A stretch of 64,000 bases of DNA from Phylloscopus collybita (Eukaryota > Chordata > Aves > Passeriformes > Phylloscopidae): NCBI GenBank assembly GCA_027886175.1, contig JAJNNQ010000097.1:262501-326500 (forward strand). Direction: 5' to 3'. Shown here one piece after another: positions 33,401-48,400 of the stretch. A program made the position numbers and the translations under genes. Position 1 is the stretch's first letter, and each line of letters opens with the position of its first letter. The notes below the pieces were generated by a model. That model was given only the letters and a program-made list of their open reading frames with translations, did not search any database and was not told the origin of the DNA.

Positions 33401-36400
33401 AGGAACGCCACCCCCCAGCACTGTCCGGGGCCGGCCCTCACCGATGAACTGCGTGGCCTCGCCGTGGCCCTGCTGCTGCAGCTCCCGGTAGAGTTTGTAG
33501 CAGGCGCTGGGGCTGGCCAGGAGCAGCCGGAACCCCTGCGGGACACGGCCGGGTCAGCGGGGACCCAGCACCCCGGGGCCAGGGGAGGCACCACGGCCAC
33601 CCCAAACACACCCCGGGGCTGGGGGAGGCACCACGGCCACCCCAAACACAGCCCCCCGGGCTGGGGGAGGCACCACGGCCACCCCAAACACAGCCCCCGG
33701 GCCAGGGGAGGCACCACGGCCACCCCAAACACAGCCCCCCTGGCCAGGGGAGACACCACAGCCACCCCAAACACAGCCCCCCGGGGCCAGGGGAGACACC
33801 ACGGCCACCCCAAACACAGCCCCCGGGGTCAGGGGAGACACCACGGCCACCCTAAACACAGCCCCCGGGCCGGGGGAGACACCACAACCACCCCAAACAC
33901 GGCCCCCTGGGCTGGGGGAGGCACCACGGCCACCCCAAACACAGCCCCCCGGGGTCAGGGGAGACACCACGGTCACCCCAAACACAGCCCCTGGGCCGGG
34001 GGAGGGACCATGGCCACCCCAAACACAGCCCCTGGGCCAGGGGAGGCACCACAGCCACCCCAAACACAGCCCCCCGGGCCAGGGGAGGCACCACGGCCAC
34101 CCCAAACACAGCCCCTGGGCCGGGGGAGGCACCATGGCCACCCCAAACACAGCTCAGGCTGTGGGATGCCCATGGAGATCCCAAATCCATCCCAGGGGAG
34201 ATCCCAAACCCATCTCTGAGCCATGGGATGCCCACGGAGATCCCAAATCCATCCCCAAGCCATTGGATGCCCATGGAGATCCCAAATCCATCCCTGGGCT
34301 GTGGGATGCCCATGGAGATCCCAAATTCATCCCTGGGCTGTGGGATGCCCATGGAGGGGAGATCCCAAACCCATCTCTGAGCCATGGGATGCCCACGGAG
34401 ATCCCAAACCCATCCCTGGGCCATGGGATGCCCATGGAGATCCCAAATCCATCCCTGGGCTGTGGCATATCCATGGAGATCCCAAGTCCATCCCCAAACC
34501 ATGGGATGCCCATGGAGATCCCAAACCTATTCATAGGCCATGGGATGCCCACAGAGATCCCAAATCCATCCCAGGGGAGATCCCAAACCCATCCTCGAAC
34601 CATGGGATGCCCATGGAGATCTCAAATCCAATCCCAAACCATGGGATGCCCTTGGAGATCCCAAATCCATCCCTGGGCCATGGGATGCCTACGGAGATCC
34701 CAAACCCATCCCTGGGCCATGGGATGCCCATGGAGATCCCAAACCCATCCCTGGGGAGATCCCAAATCCATCCCTGGGCCATGGGATGCCCACGGAGATC
34801 TCAAATCCATCCCCAAACCATGGGATGCCCTTGGAGATCCCAAACCCATCTCTGAACCGTGGGATGCCCATGGAGATCCCAAATCCATCCCTGGGCTGTG
34901 GCATATCCATGGAGATCCCAAGTCCATCCCCAAACCATGGGATGCCCATAGAGATCCCAAATCCATCTCAGGGGAGATCCCAAATCCATCCCAGGGGAGA
35001 TCCCAAACCCATCTCTGAGCCATGGGATGCCCATGGAGATCCCAAACCCATTCATAGGCCATGGGATGCCCATGGAGATCCCAAACCCATTCATAGGCCA
35101 TGGGATGCCCACAGGGATCCCAAATCCATCCCAGGGGAGATCCCAAACCCATCCCTGGGCCATGGGATTCCCATGGAGATCCCAAACCCATCCCCTGGGC
35201 CGCCCCAAAGGGGCTCCACCTCCCGCGGTCCCCGGAAGGACAGACAGCTCTAGAAGGGGATTTTGGGGCCGGCACCTTCCTGTCGAGGGCCGGGACGAAG
35301 GTGAGGAACTCGTCCACGTGCCCCACGCTGAGCCACTCCGAGTAGACCTCCAGCGGCGCCTGCACCGTCTGCGCGAAGAGGAAATCCCGCACGGCGCGGC
35401 ACATCCTGCGGCCCGAGGCCCTGCGGGGAGCGGCGGGGTGGGCACCGCCCCAAATCCCATCCACTGCCCCAAACCCGGCCCCAAATCCCATCCACTGCCC
35501 CATCCCTGGCCCCAAATCCCATCCACTGCTCCAAACCCGGCCCCAAATCCAACCCTGGCCCCAAATCCCATCCACTGCCCCAAACCCGGCCCCAAATCCC
35601 ATCCACTGCCCCATATCCATCCCTGACCCCAAATCCCATCCACTGCCCCAAACCCGGCCCCAAATTCCGTCCCCTGCCCCAAATCCAACCCTGGCCCCAA
35701 ATTCCATCCCCTGCCCCAAACACCACCCCAAATCCAACCCTGGCCCCAAATCCCATCCACTGCCCCAAACCCGGCCCCAAATCCCATCCACTGCCCCAAA
35801 CCCGGCCCCAAATCCCATCCACTGCTCCAAACACCACCCCAAATCCCATCCACTGCTCCAAACCCAGCACCAAATCCAACCCTGGCCCCAAATCCCATCC
35901 ACTGCCCCAAACACCACCCCAAATCCCATCCACTGCCCCAAACCCGGCCCCAAATCCCATCCACTGCTCCAAACACCACCCCAAATCCAACCCTGGCCCC
36001 AAATTCCATCCACTGCCCAAACCCAGCACCAAATCCTATCCATAGCTCCAAACCTGGACCCAAACCTACCCCCAGCCCCAAATCCAACCCCGGCCCTAAT
36101 TCCATCCCCAGCCCCAAATTCCATCCCCTGCCCCAAACCCGGCCCCAAATCCCATCCACTGCCCCATATCCATCCCTGGCCCCAAATCCCATCTACTGCC
36201 CCAAACCCGGCCCCAAATCCCATCCACTGCCCCAAATTCAGCCCCTGCTCGAAATTCCCTCCCCAGCCCCAAATTCCACCCCGATCCCAAATTCCATTCA
36301 CTGCCCCAAACCCGACCCCAGCCCCAAATCCAACCCTGCCCCAAATCCACCCCCGGCCCCAAATCCAACCCCCAGCCCCAAATTCCACCCAGGCCCCAAA

Positions 36401-39400
36401 CCTGCCCCTGGCCCCATATCCAGCCCTTGCCCCAAATCAAACCCTGGCCCCAAATTCCACCCCCTGCCCCAAATCCACACTCGGCCCCCAATTCATCCCC
36501 TGCCTGAAATTCCATCCCCTGCTCCAAATTCTACCCCCTGCCCCAAATCCACCCCTGGCCCCAAATCCACGTCCCCACCCAAAATTCCCTCCCCAGCCCA
36601 AATACCCTCCTGAAAATTCACTCCCCACCCCAAAAATCCCCCCCTTGCCCAAAATTCCTGCCCTGGCCCCAAATTAACCCCCTGCCCCAAATTCCATCCC
36701 TGGCCCCAAATCCACCCCCGGCCCCAAATCCACCCCCTGCCCAAACTTCCATCCTGAAAATTCATCCCCTGCCCCAAAATTGGCTCCCCGTGCCCAAAAT
36801 TCACCCCCTGCCCCAAATTCCCTCCCCTCCTCAAAATTCACCCCCTTCCCAAAATTTGCTCCCCTTCCCAAAATTCCCTCCCCTCGCCAAAATTTTTTCC
36901 CCTTCACAAAATTCCCTCCCCTCCCAAAATTCCCCCGGGCTCATTTCTCTCCCGTTTTTCTGGACACGGCCCGAGCTGCCCCACCCTCACATTCCAATAC
37001 ATAAAACAATATAAATTATGGATTCTCCTACTTTAATTGGGATTTATCTTCCTAAGGGCCCCGTTATCTACCATTACATCTCCTATACATCAATATATCC
37101 CTTTGTTCTTTATGAACTGTGCTAATGTATGCACATTATGTAAATGTATATTGCTAAATCCCTGAAGTATGCAAATATATGTTATTAAATCCCTGCTCCA
37201 TAAATATATCAATATAAATATATATTGCTAAATCCCTAAAGTATATAGATGTATGTTATTAAATCCCTGTTAAATAAATATATCAATATAAATATATGTT
37301 GCTAAATCCCTGAAGTATATAAATATATGTCACTAAAGCCTGGTTAAATAAATATATCGATATAAATATATATTGTTAAATCCCTATATCATATAAATAT
37401 ATATTCCAAAATCCATATATTATATAAATATCTGTCACTAGATCCCTGTTCTACAAATATATCAATATAAGTATATATTGCTAAATCTCTAAAGTATATA
37501 AATATCTGTTAATAGATCCCTGTTAAATAAATATATCAATATAAATATATATTGCTAAATCGCTGAAGTATATAAATATATGTCACTAAAGCCGGGTTAA
37601 ATAAATATATCAATATAAATATATATTGTTAAATCCTTATATTATATAAATATATATTCCAAAATCCATATATTATATAAATCTGTCACTAGATCCCTGC
37701 TCTATAAATATATCAATATAAATATGTATTGTTAAATGCCTGAAGTATATAAATATATGTCACTAAAGCCCTGCTAAATAAATATATCAATATAAAAAGA
37801 TATTGTTAAATCCCTATATTATATAAATAAATATTCTAAAATCTGTATATTATAAAAATTTGTTACTAGATCCCTGTTCTATAAATATATCAATATAAAT
37901 ATATATTGTTAAATCCCTACATTATATAAATATATATTCCAAAATCCGTGTATTATATAAATATCTGTCACCAGATCCCTGTTCTATAAATATATCAATA
38001 TAAATATATATTGCTAAATCCCTGAAGTATGTAAATATATGTTATTAAATCCCTGTTAAATAATGTATCAATATAAATATATATTGCTAAATCCCTAAAG
38101 TATATAAATATCTGTTACTAAATCCCTGTTAAATAAATATATCAATATAAATGTATATTGCTAAATCCCTGTATTATAAAAATATATATTACTAAATCCC
38201 TATGTTATTAAAATATATGTTGACGAATCCCTCTGCTATATAAACACATAAATATAAATATAAAATATAAATATAAATATAAATATAAATATAAATATAA
38301 ATATAAATATAAATATAAATATAAATATAAATATAAAATACTGCTAGATCCTATATTATATGAATATATATTACAAAATCCCTATGTTGTATAAATCTGT
38401 ATTGCTAAATCCCTCTGTTATACAAACTTACCAATATAAATATATATTACTAAATCCCTGTCAAATAAATCTATATTGCTGAATCCCTCTGTACACATAA
38501 ACATATCAATATAAATCTATATTACTGGATCCCTGTGTTGTATAAATAAACCAATCAATGTATCTCCCTGTGGCTGAGATAAATACGTTGATAAATCCCA
38601 CTATTAAAGTGCATAATTACATACGTGTTACATGAATATATATTGCTGTTCTATAAATAGATCAATATAAATATATATTGCTAAACCCCTGTATTGTAGA
38701 AATATATATTACAAAATCCCGATATTATATAAATATATATTGCTGGATCCTCTGCTATATCAACATATAAATATAAATATATTGCTGGATCTTACATTAT
38801 ATGAATATATATTACAAAAACCCCTATGCTGTATAAATATATATGGATATATAAATATATATATTTATATAGGAATATATAAATATATATGGATCCCTCT
38901 GTTATATAAACTCATCAATATAAATATACATTACTAGATCCCTATGTTGTGTAAATATATATTGCTGAATCCTTATATTATATGAATACAACTATATAAA
39001 CAGATATTGCTAAATCCCTCCATCATGTAAATATAAATTCCAAAATCCCTGTGTTATATATATCTCAATATAAACAGATATTGCTAAATCCCCTATATTG
39101 TATAAACATATATTCCAAAATCCCTATGTTATATAAATACATCAGTATAAATAGTTATTACTGGATCCCTATGTTGTGTAAATACATATTGCTGAATCCC
39201 TCTGTTATAGAAATATATCAATATAAACATATATTGCTAAATCCCGATATTATATGAATCTATATTGCCAAATCCCTATGTTGTATAAACATATAAATAT
39301 AAATAGATATTACTGGATCCCTATATTGTATAAGTATATATATATTACTGAATCCCTCTATTATATAAATATATCAATATAAAGATGTATTGCCAAATCC

Positions 39401-42400
39401 CTCTCTTATATAAACATATATTAAAAATCCCTATATTGTATAAATATGTATTGCTGAATCCCTCCGTTATATAAAAATATCAATATAAATATATATTACT
39501 AGATCCCTATATTGTGTAAATACATATTGGTGAATCCCTCTATTACATAAATATCTTAATAAAAACACATATTGCTAAATCCCTCCATCATGTAAATATA
39601 AATTCCAAAATCCCTGTGTTATATATATCAATATAAAACATATATTCCAAAATCCCTATGTTATATAAATACATCAATATAAATAGATATTACTGGATCC
39701 CTATACCGTATAAATATATATTACTGAATCCCTCTATTATATCAATATATCAAGATAAACATATATTGCCTAATCCCTATATTATATAAATATATGTTAC
39801 TAAATCCCAATGTTGTGTAAATATATATATTACTGGATCCCTATATTATATAAATATATTTTCCAAAATACCTGTTTTATATATATATCTCAATATAAAG
39901 AGATATTGCTAAATCCCTCTATTATATGAATAGATATTCCAAAATCCCTGTGTTACACAAATACATCAACATAAAGAGATATTCCTAAATCCCTATATTG
40001 TATAAATAACTCAATATTAATAAATATTCTGAAATCCCTATGTTACTTAAATATATCAATATAAAGAGATATTCCAAAATCCCTATGCTATATGAATATA
40101 TCAGCATAAATAGATATTCCTAAATCCCTATATTGCATAAATATATATTCCGAAACCCCTATGTTATACAAATATCTCAAAATAAATCGATATTCCAAAA
40201 TCCCTATGTTATATAAATTTATATTCCAAAATCCCTGTGTTACACAAATACATCAACATAAAGAGATATTGCTAAATCCCTATATTGCATAAATATCTCA
40301 ATATAAAGAGATATTCCAAAATCCCTATGTTATATAAATATATCAATATAAAGAGATATTCCCAAATCCCTATGCTATATAAATATCTCAATATAAATAA
40401 ATATTCCCAAATCCCTACATTATATAAATATCTCAATATAAAGAGATATTCCAAAATCCCTGTTATATAAATATATCAATATAAAAAAATATTCCCAAAT
40501 CCCTATCTTATATAAATATATCAACATAAATAAATATTCCAAAATCCCTACATTATTTAAATACATCAATATAAAGAGATATTCCAAAATCCCTGTTATA
40601 TAAATATATCAATATAAATAAATATTCCAAAATCCCTATGCTATATAAATATCTCAATATAAATAAATATTCCAAAATCCCTACATTATTTAAAGATATC
40701 AATATAAAGAGATATTCCAAAACCCCTACGTTATTTAAATATATCAATATAAAGAGATATTCCAAAATCCCTATGTTATATAAATATATCAACATAAATA
40801 GATATTCCTAAATCCCTATATTGCATAAACATATATTCCACAATCCCTATGTTATATAAATATCTCAATATAAATCGATATTCCAAAATCCCTCTGTTAT
40901 ATAAATATATCAATATAAAAAGATATTACTAGATCCTTATATTATATAAATATATATCACTAAATCCCTGTTATATAAATATATATTGCTGAATCCCTGT
41001 ATTATATAAATATATCAATATAAATATATATTCCAAAATCCCTATGCTATATAAATATATCAATATAAAGAAATATTCCCAAATCCCTACGTTATTTAAT
41101 ATATCAATATAAAGAGATATTCCAAAATCCCTACATTATTTAAATATATCAATATAAAGAGATATTCCAAAATCCCTACATTATATAAATATCTCAATAT
41201 AAAGAGATATTCCAAAATCCCTATGCTATATAAATATATCAATATAAATAAATATTCCAAAACCCTTATGTTATATAAATACCTCAATATAAATCGATAT
41301 TCCAAAATCCCTATGCTATATAAATCCATATTCCCAAATCCCTACGTTATTTAAATATATCAACATAAATCGATATTCCCAAATCCCTCTATCGCTCATT
41401 CCCCGCTCCCCTCGGCTTCAGCCTTTCCCGCCCCTTCCCTCCCCAAATCCCAAATCCCAAATCCTGGAATCCCCCCAGGGTGTCACCCCACCCCACCGCG
41501 GGGCCGAGCTTCCAAGGCCTTAATTAAACTGCTGCTAATGACGGCGTTAATTACGGCCCCGGCGGGGCTGGGGAAACCCCATTTCCCTGCCTCTGGAAGC
41601 AGCGCTCCCGTCCTGGCCGGTTTTGGGGTTTTTTTTTGGATCGGAGCGGGCGGGATGGGGTGCAGGGGTCGGTTTGGTTTTTTAGGGTTTTTTTGGCGTT
41701 TTTGGGGATTTTTTGTGTTTTTATTTTGTGTGTGTGTGTGGTTTTTTGGGGTTTTTTGGGGGGGGTTTTGGGGTTTTTGGTGTGTGTGTGTTTTTGGGGT
41801 TTTTTGGGGTTTTTTGTTTGTTTGTTTGTTGTGTGTGTGTAGGGAGGTTTTTTGGGGGTTGGTTTTGGTTTTTTTGGGGTTTTTTTGCACGACTCCCCCA
41901 CAAACCCCGGTTTTTTTTTGGGGGGGGGGGGGTTTGTTTTATTTGGGGTTTTTTGTTTTGGGGTTTTTTTGGGGGGGGGTGTTTCTTGGGGGTTTTTTTT
42001 TTTTGTTTTGGGAGGTTTGGGGGTTTTTTTTGTTTTTTTTGGGGGGGGTTGTTTGTTTTTTTGTGTGTGTGTAGGGGGGTTTTTTGAGGGGTTGGTTTTG
42101 GTTTTTTGGGGGGTTTTTGGGGTTTTTTTGGGGGGGCTTTTTGTTTTATTTGGGGTTTTTTTGTTTGGGGGTTTTTTTTGGGGGGGGTTGTTTCTTGGGT
42201 TTTTTTGGGGGTTTTTTGTTTCTTGGCGTTTTTTGTTTCTTGGGGTTTTTTTTGTTTCTTGGGTTTTTTTTTTTTTTGTTTTGTTTTGGGGGGTTTTGGG
42301 GGGGTTCGGTTGTTTTTTTTGTTTTGTTTTTTGGGGTTTTTTTTTCTTTGTTTTTGGGTTTTCGGTTTTTTGGTTGGTTGGGGTTTTTTAGGTTTTTTTT

Positions 42401-45400
42401 TTCCTTTCTTTCTTTTGTGGTTCTCTCTTTTTTTTTTTTTTTTTTTTTTTTTGCCTTTTTTTTGCCTTTTTTTGTGGGTTTTTTTGGTTTGGTTTGTTTT
42501 TGGGTTTTGGGTTTGTTTTTTGGTTTTTTTTTTTTTTCCCGGAAAACGCTCTCCTTTGTGGAGGCCTTGGCAGGCGGCTTTGTTCCCGCGGGAGCTGCCA
42601 AGCACCGCCTGCCCCCGGGGCACAACAATCAAACCCCCGCTTGTTCGGGGCTGCACCCTCCCCTCCTCTCCTCTCCTCTCCCGGGATTTCCTGGAAGGAC
42701 AAAACCCGAGCCTGGGAGCAGCAAAAAAAAAAAAAAAAAAAAAAAAGGGGGGAAAAAAAACGGGGAAATGGGAAAAGGGGGAAAAGGGGGGGAAACGGGA
42801 AATGAGAGAAATGGGGAAAAGGGGGAAAAGGGGGAAAAGGGGGAAAAGGGGGAAAAGGGGGAAAAGGGGGAAAAGGGGGAAAAGGGGGAAAAGGGGGAAA
42901 AGGGGGAAAAGGGGGAAATGGGGGAAATGGGGGAAATGGGGGAAATGGGGGAAAAGGGGGAAAAGGGGAAATGGGGGAAACGGGGAAAACGGGAAAATGG
43001 GGGAAGCAGGAGAAATGGGAAAAGGGGGAAAAAGGGGGAAACGGGAAATGAGAGAAATGGGGAAAACGGGGGAAACGGGAAAAGGGGGAAAAGGGGGAAA
43101 AGGGGGAAAAGGGGGAAAAGGGGGAAAAGGGGGAAAAGGGGGAAAAGGGGGAAAAGGGGGAAAAGGGGGAAAAGGGGGAAAAGGGGGAAAAGGGGGGAAA
43201 AGGGGGAAAAGGGGGAAAAGGGGGAAAAGGGGGAAAAGGGGAAAAGGGGGAAAAGGGGGAAAAGGGGGAAAAGGGGGAAAAAAGGAGAACGGGGAAATGG
43301 GGGAAACGAGGGAAACGGAAAATGGAAAAGGGGAAATGGGAGAAATGGGAAAAGGGGGAAAAGGGGGAAAAGGGGGAAAAGGGGGAAAAGGGGGAAAAGG
43401 GGAAATGGGGGAAACGGGGAAAACGGGAAAATGGGGGAAGCAGGAGAAATGGGAAAAGGGGGAAAAAGGGGGAAACGGGAAATGAGAGAAAATGGGGAAA
43501 ACGGGGGAAACGGGAAAAGGGGGAAAAGGGGGAAAAGGGGGAAAAGGGGGAAAAGGGGGAAAAGGGGGAAAAGGGGGAAAAGGGGGAAAAGGGGGAAAAG
43601 GGGGAAAAAAAGGAGAACGGGGGAAATGGGGGAAACGAGGGAAACGGAAAATGGAAAAGGGGAAATGGGAGAAATGGGAAAAGGGGAAAAGGGGGAAAAG
43701 GGGGGAAAAGGGGGAAAAGGGGGAAAAGGGGGAAAAGGGGGAAAAGGGAAAAGGGAAAAGGGAAAAGGGAAAAGGGGGAAAAAGGGGAAACGGGAAATGG
43801 GGAAAATGGGGGAAACGGGGGAAACGGGGGAAAAGGGGGAAAAGGGGGAAAAAAGGAGAACGGGGGAAATGGGGGAAACGAGGGAAACGGAAAATGGGGA
43901 AAAGGGAGAAATGGGAAAAGGGGGGAAAGGGGGGAAAGGGGGGAAAGGGGGAGAACGGGAAATGGGGGAAACGGGAAAAACGGGGAAACAAGGAAAATGG
44001 GGGAAACGGGGGGAATGGGAAAACAGGGACAACGGGAGAAACAGGGAATGGAAAAACCGGGAAAATGGGGAAAACGGAGAACGGGGGAAACGGGAAAAAT
44101 GGGGGAAATGGGGGAAAACGGGGACAATGGGGGGAAATGGGGGAATGGGAAAAAACGGGAAAATGGGGGAAACGGAGAACGGGGGAAATGGAAAAACTGG
44201 GGAAACGGGGGAAATGGGGGAAAACGGGGAAAACGGGAAATGGGGAAACGGGGAAAATGAGGGAAAGGGGGGAAAACGGGACAACGGGGGAAACGGGAGC
44301 GGCGGCCGGGTTTTGTCAGGCTTGGAGGAGCAGCCCGTAAAATCTGGGATCTGCTGGGGATTTATTTTAATTTTTTTTTGTTTTTTTTCCCTGCCAGGGG
44401 AGGGTTTGGGGCGTTCCCTCAGGAGGGAGGGAGGGAGCTCGCTGGCTCTCACCAGGGCAGGGGGCTGCCGATCAGGATCCGCCCCAGCGGGTACTCCTTG
44501 CCCCGCACCGTCACCGGCGGGCTGACGTCCAGGTTGCCGAAGGAATCCAGGCTGGTCACGCTCTTCCCGGGGGGCTCCCGGGTCACGTAGCCAAAATCCG
44601 GGCCCTGGGAAGGAGGGGAGGAGGTGCCGAGGATCTCTGTGAGGGGTTTTTTTTTTTTTTGGGGAGGGAAAGGGGGGAGATGTCAGGGCGAGGACGCACC
44701 AGGATCTTCTTAAAAGCGAAATCCTTCAGGCCTCGGTTCCGGGGGGAGTCGAAGACCACGGGGAAGGTTTTGTGTGGAGCTTCCACGTAGCCGAACTCCA
44801 GCTCATCCTGTGGGGAGGAGGAGGAGGAGGAGGAGGAAGGCTCTGGAGGGTGATAGGGATCTCCACCAGGGATGTGGGGAGGGTGGGGCAGGAAATGGGG
44901 CCAGCCTGGCAAAGCCCAGCCTAAACCACCAGGGGAGGCTCCTGCCCGGCCCCACGGGGTGACACCACAGCCAGGGTGTGCTCCTGGTGTCCCCTGCAGT
45001 GGGACACCTCAGCCAGGTGACACCACGGCCACGCTGTCCTCCTGGAGTTCCCTGGCACTGGGACCCTCCTGCCCGACCCCACAAGTGACACCACAGCCAG
45101 GGTGTGCTCCTGGTGTCCCCTGGCAGTGGGACCCTCCTGCACGACCCCACAAGTGACACCACAGCCACGGTGTCCTCCTGGTGTCCCCTGCAGTGGGACC
45201 CTTCTGCCCAGGCAGTGGGACACCTCAGCCAGGTGACACCACAGCCACGGTGTCCTCCTGGAGTTCCCTGGCAGTGGGACCCTCCTGCCCAGCCCCACGG
45301 GGTGACACCACAGCCAGGGTGTGCTCCTGGTGTCCCCTGCAGTGGGACCCTCCTGCCCAGCCCCACGGGGTGACACCACAGCCAGGGTGTGCTCCTGGTG

Positions 45401-48400
45401 TCCTCTGCAGTGGGACCCTCCTGCCCAGCCCCACGGGTGACACCACAGCCACGGTGTCCTCCTGGTGTCCCCTGCAGTGGGACACCTCAGCCAGGTGACA
45501 TCACAGCCACGGTGTCCTCCTGGAGTTCCCTGGCAGTGGGACCCTCCTGCCCAGCCCTGTGGGTGACACCACAGCCACGGTGTCCTCCTGGTGTCCTCTG
45601 CAGTGGGACCCTCCTGCCCAGCCCCACAGGTGACACCACAGCCACAGTGTCCCCTGGCAGTGGGACCCTCCTGCCCGACCCCACGGGTGACACCACAGCC
45701 ACGGTGTCCCCTGGCAGTGGGACCCTCCTGCCCGGCCCCACGGGTGACACCACAGCCACGGTGTCCCCTGCAGTGGGACCCTCCTGCCCGGCCCCACGGG
45801 TGACACCACAGCCACGGTGTCCTTGGCAGTGGGACCCTCCTGCCCGGCCCCACGGGTGACACCACAGCCACGGTGTGCTCCTGGTGTCCCCCTGGCAGTG
45901 GGACACCTCAGCCAGGTGACACCACAGCCACGGTGTCCTCCTGGTGTCCTCTGCAGTGGGACCCTCCTGCCCAGCCCCACGGGTGACACCACAGCCAGGG
46001 TGTGCTCCTGGTGTCCCCCTGGCACTGGGACCCTCCTGCCCAGCCCCACAGGTGACACCACAGCCACAGTGTCCCCTGGCAGTGGGACCCTCCTGCCCGA
46101 CCCCACGGGTGACACCACAGCCACGGTGTCCCCTGGCAGTGGGACCCTCCTGCCCAGCCCCACAAGTGACACCACAGCCACGGTGTCCTCCTGGTGTCCC
46201 CTGGCAGTGGGACCCTCCTGCCCGACCCCATGGGATCCCTGTCCCGACCCGGTCCCTTTCCCAGTGCTCCGGTGTGTCCCTGGTGCCAGGCCAGGCTCCC
46301 TGGGCATTGTCCCGGTCCGTGCCACCCCCGGCAGCGTTCCTGTGCCTCAGTACCCATCCCTGCTCCTTTCTCCGCTTCGTTCCCGCTCCATCCCTGCTCC
46401 TTTCCCAATCCCATCCCCGCTTCTTTCCCCATTCCATCTCCCGCTCCTTTCCCCGCTCCGTCCCCGTTCCATCCCCAATCCTATTCCCGGCTCCTTTCCT
46501 TCTCCGTCCTTGGCTCCTTTCCCCGCTCCCATCCCCTCTCCAACCACACTCCTTTCCCGCTCCATCCCCCGCGCCGTCCCCAATCCCATCCCCGCTCCTT
46601 TCCCGCTCCATCCCCACTCCTTTCCCCAATCCTGTCCCCGCTCCATCCCCACTCCATCCCGGCTCCGTCCCCACTCCATCCCCACTCCCATCCCCACTCC
46701 TTTCCCCGCTCCCATCCCCGCTCCATTCCCAATCCCATCCCCGCTGCTTTCCCGGCTCCATCCCCACTCCATCCCCGCTCCTTTCCCAATCCCATCCCCG
46801 CTCCTTTCCCCGCTCCCATCCCCGCTCCTTTCCCCATCCCATCCCCGCTCCTTTCCCCGCTCCATTCCCGGCTCCATCCCCGCTCCCATCCCCAATCCCG
46901 TCCCCGCTCCCTCCCCGCTCCCTCCCGCGGCGCTCCTTTCCCCGCTCCCCGGCCGGACCTGGATCCAGCGGTCGCTGCGCGTCTCCTGCTCGGAGCACAC
47001 GGTCAGTTTGCAGTTCGCTTTCCTCAGCAGCGCCCGCAGCCCCTCCAGGAAGGCCTCGTTGGAATCCGAGCCATGCTTGATGCTGCGGGGGGGGACAGGG
47101 AGGGACCGGGGCTGCCGAGGGGGGCACGGGGAGACCCCAAAACCTCGGCCCCGCAGCTGGTGCCTCATCCCTGAACAGCCCGGGCAACGATTCCGTGTGG
47201 GGTTGGGCCTGGAGAGGGAACTCCAGCGTTTTTTCTTGGGATTCAAATGCCCTGGGCAGCATTCCTGGATGGGATTTGGCCTGGAGAAGAACTCCAGCCT
47301 TTTTCTTGGGATTCAAAAACCCTTGGCAGCATTCCTGTATGGGATTGGGCCTGGAGAGAGAACTCCAGCATTTCTCCTTGGGATTTAAACACTCCATCCC
47401 CAACTCTGGGCAGCATTTCCATGTGGGATTGGACCTGGAGAGGGAACCCCAGCCTTGCTCCTCAGGATTCAAATACCCTGGGCAGCATTTCCATGTGGGA
47501 TTGGACCTGGAGGTCTTCCAGCATTTCTCCTTCGGATTCAAATGCCCTGGGCAAAAATTCCCTGTGGGATTGGACCTGGAGAGGGAACTCCAGCCTTGCT
47601 CCTCGGGATTTAAACACCCTTGGCAGCATTCCTGCATGGGATTGGGCCTGGAAAAGGTCTTCCAGCCTTTCTCTTTGGGATTCAAATGCCCTGGGGAACA
47701 TTCCTGCATGGGAATGGGCCTGGAGAGGGAACTCCAGCCTTGCTCCTTGGGATTCAAAGCCCTGGGGAGCATTCTTGAATGGGATTGGGTTTGGAGGTCT
47801 TCCAGCATCTCTTAAACGCCCTGGGCAGCATTCCTGCATGGGAATGGGCCTGGAGAGGGAACTCCAGCCTTGCTCCTGGGGATGGAAATGACTCCCACGG
47901 CCCAGCTGGCTCCCTTCCCAAACATCCCCGGCCGGGACTGCCTGAGCCCGGCTCACCCGGGGCTGCCTGAGCCCGGCTCACCCGGGACTGCCTGAGCCCG
48001 GCTCACCCGGGACTGCCGGGGCTGCCTGAGCCCGGCTCACCCGGGACAGCCGGGGCTGCCTGAGCCCGGCTCACCCGGGACAGCCGGGACTGCCGGGGCT
48101 GCCTGAGCCCGGCTCACCCGGGACAGCCGGGGCTGCCTGAGCCCGGCTCACCCGGGACACCCGGGACTGCCGGGGCTGCCGGGGCTGCCTGAGCCCGGCT
48201 CACCCGGGGCTGCCTGAGCCCGGCTCACCCGGGACTGCCGGGGCTGCCTGAGCCCGGCTCACCCGGGACACCCGGGACTGCCGGGACTGCCGGGGCTGCC
48301 TGAGCCCGGCTCACCCGGGGCTGCCTGAGCCCGGCTCACCCGGGACTGCCGGGGCTGCCTGAGCCCGGCTCACCCGGGACTGCCGGGGCTGCCTGAGCCC

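Noticed and set aside
42084..44525. Long [14 protein letters not shown] ORFs resembling collagen or low-complexity proteins
   Set aside because: Translation of the GGGGGAAAA array; no start context, domain or splice logic supports a gene.
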